From Granulicella sp. S190 (GTDB taxonomy: Bacteria; Acidobacteriota; Terriglobia; Terriglobales; Acidobacteriaceae), in contig NZ_LMUD01000040.1 in the NCBI RefSeq assembly GCF_009766095.1, positions 115,391-176,930 of the forward strand: DNA of 61,540 nt, in the 5' to 3' direction. Every line of letters begins with the position of its first letter. Positions within the stretch are counted from its first letter, which is position 1. A model generated the notes under the pieces. That model was not told the DNA's origin. It was given only the letters and a program-made list of their open reading frames with translations, and did no database searches. The position numbers and the translations under genes were made by a program. This document shows, piece by piece, positions 55,782 to 61,540 of this stretch.

Positions 55782-56645
55782 ATGAAAGTTTTGGTCACTG
55801 GTGCAACGGGAAATGTAGGCTCTTTGGTGGTCGGGGAACTCTTGAAGCGCGGCGCAGAAGTCCGTGCGTTGATTCGTACACCAGACGCCGATCATAAGCT
55901 GCCAGCAAGCGTTGAGGTGGCCATCGGCGATTTACTTGATCCCGTTTCCATAGAGGAAGCGATGAAAGGAGTCGACAAGCTGTTCCTGATCAATGCAGTC
56001 GTTGCGGATGAGTTGACGCAGGCGCTGATCGCATATGGCATCGCAAAGCGGATCGGTTTGAAGCACGTGACCTATCTGTCTGTCTTCAAAGTGCAGGAGT
56101 TCCGCGATGTCCCTCATTTCGCTTCTAAGCTTGCCGTCGAGGGTGCATTGCGTGAGTTCGGTGTGCCGTACACCATTCTGCGTCCCGGTTACTACATGCA
56201 GAACGATATCGGCTTGAAGGATGCTCTGACCGGACCTGGACTCTACCCAATGCCTCTGGGCATCGCCGGGATCGCCGCAGCAGACATGAGGGACATCGCG
56301 GAAGCGGCAGCGATCTCGCTCACAGAAGGCGGTCATGAAGCACAGACCTACGACATTGTGGCTCCCTCGCTTATCAGTGGCCCGGGAAACGCGGCACTGT
56401 GGAGCAAACTGCTCGGCAAGGAGATCAAATACACCGGACACGATTTCGACCAGTGGGAAAAGGGCATGCGCGAACGAATGCCAAGTTGGAGCGCCTTCGA
56501 TCTCCGCATGATGCTCCAAGGCTACTTCGACCGAGAGTTCGCCTCAACCGAGACGGAAGTTGCACGTCTGACGAAACTACTTGGTCATACGCCTCGCAGC
56601 TATGAGGATTTTGCCGCAGAGACGACAAAACTCTGGAACGCATAA
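55782..56645 (+). CDS. NmrA-family NAD(P)-binding protein
   Basis: 287 residues. MKVLVTGATGNVGSLVVGELL has the GxxGxxG loop, EVRALIRTPDADHKL and IGDLLDPVSIEEAMKGVDKLFLIN follow as in NmrA/azoreductase-like SDRs, with TILRPGYYMQNDI in the middle. The ATG at 55782 is preferred over an upstream TTG. First gene of the run divergent from the LysR regulator, with a 26-base gap to the next. Confidence 0.9.
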   Translation: MKVLVTGATGNVGSLVVGELLKRGAEVRALIRTPDADHKLPASVEVAIGDLLDPVSIEEAMKGVDKLFLINAVVADELTQALIAYGIAKRIGLKHVTYLSVFKVQEFRDVPHFASKLAVEGALREFGVPYTILRPGYYMQNDIGLKDALTGPGLYPMPLGIAGIAAADMRDIAEAAAISLTEGGHEAQTYDIVAPSLISGPGNAALWSKLLGKEIKYTGHDFDQWEKGMRERMPSWSAFDLRMMLQGYFDREFASTETEVARLTKLLGHTPRSYEDFAAETTKLWNA

Positions 56646-56671
56646 CAACCTCTGCAGAAACTGGGATCTAC

Positions 56672-57589
56672 ATGACGACCACGAAACAACAAATTGCGGG
56701 CTTTCGCAGTGAATCGGCCAGCGTGAATGGCGTAAGCCTTCACTACTGGATCGGCGGCGATCCGAACGGTCGTCCTGTGTTGCTCTGGCATGGGTTTCTT
56801 GGAACTGCTTATTCGTGGCACAAGTTAATGCCGCTGCTCGCAGATGCAGGCTACCCGGTTCTCGTCCCTGACATGCGCGGCTACGGAGACTCAGATAAGC
56901 CCGCAGGAGATGCCGGTTACGACGGCGCGGCACTCGCAGAAGAGTTTCGGTCGCTCGTAGGACAAATAAGGTTTGGTGCAGGGCGTCCCCTAACGCTTCT
57001 TGCGCACGATATGGGAGCACCATCGGCGCTTCTCTGGGCCGCAAAGTACCCAGACGAGATCGCGGCGCTTCTCTACATCGAAGCGCCGGTGATGCTGCAG
57101 TCGATCCTTGAAAAGATCATCACCTTCACGCCCGAGGCAATGGTAAAGGGCAGCATGTGGTGGTGGATTCTTCCTCTCGCACCAGGTGTTCCTGAAGCTC
57201 TCCTCGTCGGCAAGGAGAGAGAATTCCTTAACTGGTTTTATCTCGGAGATGCGGTCGTACGACATGAAACGATCCTCCCTGAAACAGTGGACGAATATCT
57301 GCGCACATTCGCTGGTGTTGGAGGCGTCTTGGGAGCGCTCGGCGTCTACCGCACGGCCTTTGCGACCATGGCGCAGACGTTGCCGCTCACACAAAACAAA
57401 GTTCGACTGCCCGTCGTCGCCATCGGCGGAGAAAAAGGATTGGGAGCGCGCGTTGGTCAGTCTGTGGCGATGGTGGCGGCCAATCTCAAGAGCGTTGTTC
57501 TGCCAGACTGCGGGCACTTTGTTCCGGAAGAGCGTCCTGAAGCTGTTCTGGAACAGCTTGAAGGACTCAACCTGCAGCAGAAGCCATGA
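56672..57589 (+). CDS. Alpha/beta hydrolase (cytoplasmic paralogue)
   Basis: 305 residues. LLWHGFLGTAYSWHK, DMRGYGDSDKPAG, the nucleophile elbow LLAHDMGAPSALL with aspartate, and DCGHFVPEERP. It aligns along its length with the exported hydrolase at 15378-16403 but has no signal peptide. The Asp nucleophile suggests an epoxide hydrolase or dehalogenase-type reaction. Operon with the NmrA gene. Confidence 0.9.
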   Translation: MTTTKQQIAGFRSESASVNGVSLHYWIGGDPNGRPVLLWHGFLGTAYSWHKLMPLLADAGYPVLVPDMRGYGDSDKPAGDAGYDGAALAEEFRSLVGQIRFGAGRPLTLLAHDMGAPSALLWAAKYPDEIAALLYIEAPVMLQSILEKIITFTPEAMVKGSMWWWILPLAPGVPEALLVGKEREFLNWFYLGDAVVRHETILPETVDEYLRTFAGVGGVLGALGVYRTAFATMAQTLPLTQNKVRLPVVAIGGEKGLGARVGQSVAMVAANLKSVVLPDCGHFVPEERPEAVLEQLEGLNLQQKP

Positions 57590-57734
57590 AATGAATCTAA
57601 AACTCAACTGCCGTCAGATGACGGAATTCGCAATAGCTGCCGGTGTCTTATCGGCGTCACAGTCGGCCCGGGCATTTGCATTTTCAATCTTCGGTGCGCA
57701 AGTTGACACGGACAAGACCTCAAGGAGAAGCGAC

Positions 57735-58274
57735 ATGCCAGACCCACAAACACAATACCCTCCCCTTCCGCCCGACGATCTCAATCGCACTTTGACTTCC
57801 GCGAATCCCGATCATGAAGGCAAACTGCCCCACATCGGTCTCGTCGGAGATACTTACACCATCACCGTCGATGGAGACGACACCAACGGCCGGTTCTGCG
57901 TAGTCGATATGCACATCCCTGCCGGCGGTGGCCCTGGACCACATCGCCATGACTTTGAAGAAACGTTCATCGTGCTGGATGGAGAGATCGAAGCAACATT
58001 TCGCGGAAAGAAATCCGTCGTCGGCGCGGGCGAAACAGTCAACATTCCTGCCAATGCTCCGCATCAGTTCCACAACGCATCCGCAAACCCGGCTCGTCTG
58101 ATTTGTATCTGTTCTCCAGCTGGCCAGGAGAAGTTCTTCCTGGAAGTCGGCGTCCCTGTAGCGACCCGCACCACAGCTCCACCCAAACTCGATGACAAAG
58201 AGATGGCCGCGTTTCTTGAAAAGGCGAAGGCACTTGCTCCCAAATATCACACCGAACTTTTGAAAGAAGCTTAA
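57735..58274 (+). CDS. Cupin-domain protein
   Basis: 179 residues. GPGPHRHDFEETFIVLDGEIEATF is motif 1 (seen as PHRHDFEETFIVLDG) and NIPANAPHQFHN is motif 2, with three histidines and a glutamate for a metal. The C-terminal stretch KEMAAFLEKAKALAPKYH is helical. AAGGAG places the start at 57735. An in-frame ATG at 57592, just after the hydrolase stop, would add a signal-like segment, but it lacks a Shine-Dalgarno. The intact counterpart of the broken cupin at 46402. Confidence 0.88.
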   Translation: MPDPQTQYPPLPPDDLNRTLTSANPDHEGKLPHIGLVGDTYTITVDGDDTNGRFCVVDMHIPAGGGPGPHRHDFEETFIVLDGEIEATFRGKKSVVGAGETVNIPANAPHQFHNASANPARLICICSPAGQEKFFLEVGVPVATRTTAPPKLDDKEMAAFLEKAKALAPKYHTELLKEA

Positions 58275-58405
58275 GGGTTTTTCGGTCGTAAGATGCGAGG
58301 TCCTGTCAGAGAATGGCTAGTTCACGACAAGCGCAAAATTGTTCTCGTAGCCTAACTCAATCGCACTTTGCCTAAGTTACGTCCATAAAATCCATCGGAG
58401 GAATC

Positions 58406-59188
58406 ATGACTAGATTCAAAGACAAAGTTGTCATTGTGACGGGGGCCGGCTCTGGCATTGGAGCAGGCACGGCACGCCGCTTTCTACACGAAGGCGCGTT
58501 TGTTGTCCTCAATGGACGGCGTGAAGAGAAGTTGTACGAAACTATCGCGGGCTTTGATCGAGCACAGTTACTTATCCATCCTGGAGATGTCTCGGATGAG
58601 GAGTACGTGAAGCGACTCGTTAAAGAGACGATCACTAAGTTCGGCAAGCTGGATGTGTTGGTCAACAACGCGGGGATAGCCACCTTCGGTCCCTTCGCGC
58701 AGACCACCACAGAGCAATGGCGGAAGCTGATGGGCACCGACCTGGATGCAGTGTATTTTGCGACTCGTGAAGCATTGCCTCACCTCTTGAAGACCAAGGG
58801 TTCAATCGTCAATCTCTCCTCCGTATCGGGTCTCGGCGGAGATTGGGGGCTGAGTGCCTATAACGCGGCAAAGGGCGCCATCACGAACTTCACGCGCGCC
58901 TTGGCGCTGGAGTATGGCTCGCGCGGCGTGCGAGTCAACGCCGTGGCTCCGAGTCTGACCTCCAGCGAGGCCACTGCCGACCTTGAAAAAAGCGAAGCAG
59001 TCATGACGGCGTTTGTTGATCGCCTCCCTATCGGCAGAGCCGCTACACCGGATGAAATCGCAGGAGTGATCGCATTTCTCGCGAGTGAGGACGCCGTCTT
59101 TGTCAACGGAGTGATTCTTCCGGTTGACGGTGGACTCAGCGCGTCCAATGGACAACCTAACTTCCTCTCGCTCCTGGGACAAGGCTAA
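58406..59188 (+). CDS. Short-chain dehydrogenase/reductase
   Basis: 260 residues. TRFKDKVVIVTGAGSGIGAG has the loop, LDVLVNNAGIATFG the NNAG motif, NLSSVSGLGGDWGLSAYNAAK the catalytic residues, and GVILPVDGGLSASNG the common SDR end. GGAGG before the ATG at 58406. Part of the six-gene LysR-linked run; acts on an alcohol or ketone that is unknown. Confidence 0.94.
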   Translation: MTRFKDKVVIVTGAGSGIGAGTARRFLHEGAFVVLNGRREEKLYETIAGFDRAQLLIHPGDVSDEEYVKRLVKETITKFGKLDVLVNNAGIATFGPFAQTTTEQWRKLMGTDLDAVYFATREALPHLLKTKGSIVNLSSVSGLGGDWGLSAYNAAKGAITNFTRALALEYGSRGVRVNAVAPSLTSSEATADLEKSEAVMTAFVDRLPIGRAATPDEIAGVIAFLASEDAVFVNGVILPVDGGLSASNGQPNFLSLLGQG

Positions 59189-59254
59189 GATCCACATTCA
59201 CGTTAGACATTTCCAGGGCCAGTACACCAAGCGTCAAAACCAAGGAGGAGCATC

Positions 59255-60217
59255 ATGCAAACACTTGAGGAAGTTCATAGTACGGCTTCGTGGTTGCTAC
59301 ACCATCCATTGAGCTCGGAAGACCAAGCTGCGATGGCCGCCATGCGCGCCATCGTCGAACCTAATAAAGGTAAGCTTCAGGGCATTGCAGCTCGAGTTTC
59401 GTTCGACGCGATCATGGAGCACGTCGCTGCGCCTGCGGGCGTCGTCTATGAAGCTGGGCGCGTTGGAGGTGTTTCGGGATGGTGGTGCCGACCTGAAACC
59501 GCGCGGCGCGGTCAGGCCGTCATGCACATCCATGGCGGGTGGTTCAACTGGGGCTCTGCACATGCGTTTCGCCATTTGGCAGGCCATATCGCTGCTGGTG
59601 TGGGGGTAGCGGCATTCGTGCCTGATTACCGGTTAGCTCCCGAACATCCATTTCCTGCTGCTGCCGAAGACGTGCGCGCCTGCTACTTCGGTCTGGTTGA
59701 GCAAGGCTTCTCGAAGATTGCCATCACGGGCGACTCTGCCGGCGGCACCCTGGCGATTGGGTTGCTCGTGCATCTTGCGGCGAATAGTGCTCTTGGCGGT
59801 GAAGCGCTGGTCGGTGGAGTTGCGCTCTCGCCGGTGACCGATCTAACTCTCTCCGGAGAGAGTTGGTCGACACGCGCTCTTGCCGATCCATACTTCACCC
59901 AGCCTCAAGCCGCCGAGTTGGTGGCTTCCTATCTGGACGGTGATGATCCGGCAGATCCAAAGGCCTCGCCGCTCTATGCCGATCTGAAGAACCTGGTCCC
60001 GATCCGTGTGCATGTCGGCAGCGACGAGGTGTTGCTCGATGATTCCATCCGCTTCGTCGAGCGTGCGGTCGCGGCCGGAGTGGATGCTCGACTGGATGTA
60101 TGGGAAGGGATGGTCCACGGATATCTGGGAGGCTTGGGACGCCTGGCAGCTTCGACCGAGACCCTTCAACTCATCAGTGAGTTTCTGAACGACCGATTTG
60201 CCAGGGCAGCAAAATGA
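59255..60217 (+). CDS. HSL-type alpha/beta hydrolase (esterase)
   Basis: 320 residues. The HGG oxyanion motif is in MHIHGGWFNWGSAH, DYRLAPEHPFPAA is typical of the hormone-sensitive lipase family, the nucleophile elbow is ITGDSAGGTLAIG, and the triad is completed by GSDEVLLDDS and MVHGYLGG. A cytoplasmic carboxylesterase. AAGGAGGAG stands before the ATG at 59255. In the LysR-linked run it could release an acid or alcohol that the SDRs then oxidise. Confidence 0.93.
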   Translation: MQTLEEVHSTASWLLHHPLSSEDQAAMAAMRAIVEPNKGKLQGIAARVSFDAIMEHVAAPAGVVYEAGRVGGVSGWWCRPETARRGQAVMHIHGGWFNWGSAHAFRHLAGHIAAGVGVAAFVPDYRLAPEHPFPAAAEDVRACYFGLVEQGFSKIAITGDSAGGTLAIGLLVHLAANSALGGEALVGGVALSPVTDLTLSGESWSTRALADPYFTQPQAAELVASYLDGDDPADPKASPLYADLKNLVPIRVHVGSDEVLLDDSIRFVERAVAAGVDARLDVWEGMVHGYLGGLGRLAASTETLQLISEFLNDRFARAAK

Positions 60218-60262
60218 ACAGTAGACGGAATCGCTTATAGACAACGGAAGGGGGAATAAGAA

Positions 60263-61534
60263 ATGTATGACCATGTGATTTGGCCTCACCCATTTGCCCC
60301 GAAGACCTCGGCGATCTACGCGCTCAACGACATTGACGTGAACGCGCCGCCTGAAGTGGTGTGGAAGCTGCTCGTCGACGCCGAGAATTGGTCAAGCTAC
60401 TTTCCCGCCGAAGATCAGGTCAAGATCCTGTCCGGTGAGCCGGAACTGGCGCTCGGAACCAAATACAGCAGGGTGACTGTTGGCTTTCCTATGCATCTCA
60501 TCGTGACGGAATACGTACCCGGCCGCAGGCTCGCGTGGTCGACACTGGTCGACGGCGACGAGACCGCTTCGAGCGCCTATCACGGTTGGGTCATCACTCC
60601 GACGGACACGGGTTGTCACCTGCTGAGCGAGGAGACGCAGCAAGGCCCCTTCTTCCTCGAAGAACTCGGGCGCAAGAATCCCGGTGCGCTTTACCGCTAT
60701 CACCAGGAATGGGTTGAAAGTCTTGCGCGGGCGGCAGATGCTCGAGCGGCCGACGCGGTCAAAGGAGATAAGACAATAGCCAAAACTGACCTCGAAAAAG
60801 TGTTGACGATATTTCATGGCATCAGCGCCGGTGATGTAGGCGTTGCGACGCAGCACATCGACCACAAGCTATTTGTACAACACAATCCGTACGCGACCGA
60901 CGGTGTGGAAGGGCTGACGCAATTCATCAATCAGTCGCCACGTGACCAACTGCAACTGACCGTGGTACGGGCATTCCAGGATGGCCCCTACGTCGTTACC
61001 CAGGCTAAAGGACAACGATCTGGGAAAGAAATCTTCTTCGACGTTTTCAGGTTTGAAGACGGATTGGTTGTCGAGCACTGGGCCTTCTCCGCCGAGAATG
61101 CTCAACCCAACCCGAGCGGGCATACCCAGGTCGATGGACCGACCGAGGTGGAACACTTCGAGGATACGGAGAAGAACAAGTCACTATTGCGGACGTACTA
61201 TGAGACCTTTCACATCCGCGCGGACCACAGTCGAAGTGAGCAGTACTTTGCTGGGGATCTTATGATCCGTCACGAACCTGGCGTCTTCGACGGGGTCACG
61301 GAGTTCATGCGAGATGTCGAGGTCCTAATGCAGCACCGGACCATCGATGAAATCAAGTTTTTGTTAGGACAGGGAGATTTTGTGTTCATCGTCGCTAAGG
61401 GCACACATGAGGGCGAACTCTGCGTTTACATCGACCTGTACCGCGTGAAAGACGAAAAGATTGTGGAGCACTGGGGCTTTCCCGAGATGGTTCCTCCTAA
61501 AGAGCAATGGAAGAACAATAACGGCATGCTGTAG
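60263..61534 (+). CDS. Three-domain fusion: SRPBCC plus two NTF2/SnoaL-like domains
   Basis: 423 residues. Residues about 1-165 form a SRPBCC/START-like ligand barrel (DIDVNAPPEVVWKLLVDAENWSSYF, seen as APPEVVWKLLVDAENW, and GWVITPTDTGCHLLSEE). Residues about 180-290 are a SnoaL-like domain (VLTIFHGISAGDVGVATQHI, LFVQHNPYATDGVEGL). Residues about 305-423 are a second one (LLRTYYETFHIRADHSRSEQ, MIRHEPGVFDGVTEFM, VEHWGFPE). The two copies share the HNP/RHEPG and VEHW pattern, so they arose by duplication. Last gene of the run; stop TAG at 61532-61534. Confidence 0.85.
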   Translation: MYDHVIWPHPFAPKTSAIYALNDIDVNAPPEVVWKLLVDAENWSSYFPAEDQVKILSGEPELALGTKYSRVTVGFPMHLIVTEYVPGRRLAWSTLVDGDETASSAYHGWVITPTDTGCHLLSEETQQGPFFLEELGRKNPGALYRYHQEWVESLARAADARAADAVKGDKTIAKTDLEKVLTIFHGISAGDVGVATQHIDHKLFVQHNPYATDGVEGLTQFINQSPRDQLQLTVVRAFQDGPYVVTQAKGQRSGKEIFFDVFRFEDGLVVEHWAFSAENAQPNPSGHTQVDGPTEVEHFEDTEKNKSLLRTYYETFHIRADHSRSEQYFAGDLMIRHEPGVFDGVTEFMRDVEVLMQHRTIDEIKFLLGQGDFVFIVAKGTHEGELCVYIDLYRVKDEKIVEHWGFPEMVPPKEQWKNNNGML

Positions 61535-61540
61535 GACACC

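Noticed and set aside
57186..57734. In-frame extension of the cupin into the hydrolase gene
   Set aside because: Overlaps a well-supported hydrolase in another frame; AAGGAG before 57735 marks the real start.

Overview
The window looks like a piece of a chromosome from an Acidobacteriota soil bacterium of the Terriglobia (Granulicella/Edaphobacter/Terriglobus type). This is an inference from gene content: a B12-dependent class II ribonucleotide reductase, secreted S41, M61 and DUF885 peptidases, many short-chain dehydrogenases, DUF302, YciI and GlcG proteins, many one-component regulators, and fairly GC-rich codon use. No rRNA or CRISPR array is present, and the only tRNA sequence is a 3' fragment.

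Layout. 1-5.2 kb: an AddAB-like helicase-nuclease pair on the minus strand; addA runs off the left edge. 5.9-9.3 kb: nrdJ behind a good NrdR box, with two copies of a dispersed repeat translated in frame inside it. 10-12.4 kb: a CPBP membrane protease and an IS110-family transposase. 12.5-20.2 kb: small redox and detoxification genes under an Rrf2 and a MarR regulator. The MarR regulator faces a four-gene DUF302-DUF302-quinone reductase-hydrolase operon and shares a GATG-N6-CATC operator with it and with a YciI gene. 20.3-31.8 kb: exported proteases and hydrolases (S41, DUF885, amidohydrolase, DUF1080-like, M61) with an HxlR-SDR pair.

28-47 kb is the most unusual part. A TetR gene (35995-36675) and an NmrA-like gene (37678-38304) share an AACCAWTGGTT operator. 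Three further copies of the same promoter, leader and start-codon module lie at 28.1, 32.3 and 47.0 kb, each followed only by a wrecked gene start. A decayed copy of the TetR 3' end lies beside the 32.3 kb module. The region therefore records repeated duplication and decay of one regulator-target locus. It also holds a second TetR facing an epimerase-like gene across two GGGGA-N3-TCCCC sites, a third TetR with a perfect palindrome at its start codon, a second M61 protein whose zinc motif reads HDFLH, a metallo-beta-lactamase-fold hydrolase, and a cupin gene broken by a single in-frame TAG.

47.3-50.2 kb: an AbiEi-AbiEii type IV toxin-antitoxin pair, then the 3' half of a tRNA-Ala gene and the C-terminal stub of a tyrosine integrase, which is the scar of an integrative element. 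50.2-61.5 kb: an AraC regulator divergent from two tandemly duplicated SDRs, an F420 reductase-like protein and an NTF2-fold protein; then a LysR regulator divergent from a six-gene run (NmrA-like, hydrolase, cupin, SDR, HSL esterase, and an SRPBCC-NTF2-NTF2 fusion). Several families recur in both the 12-20 kb and the 51-61 kb clusters. This suggests paralogous stress or xenobiotic-detoxification modules, each under its own one-component regulator.
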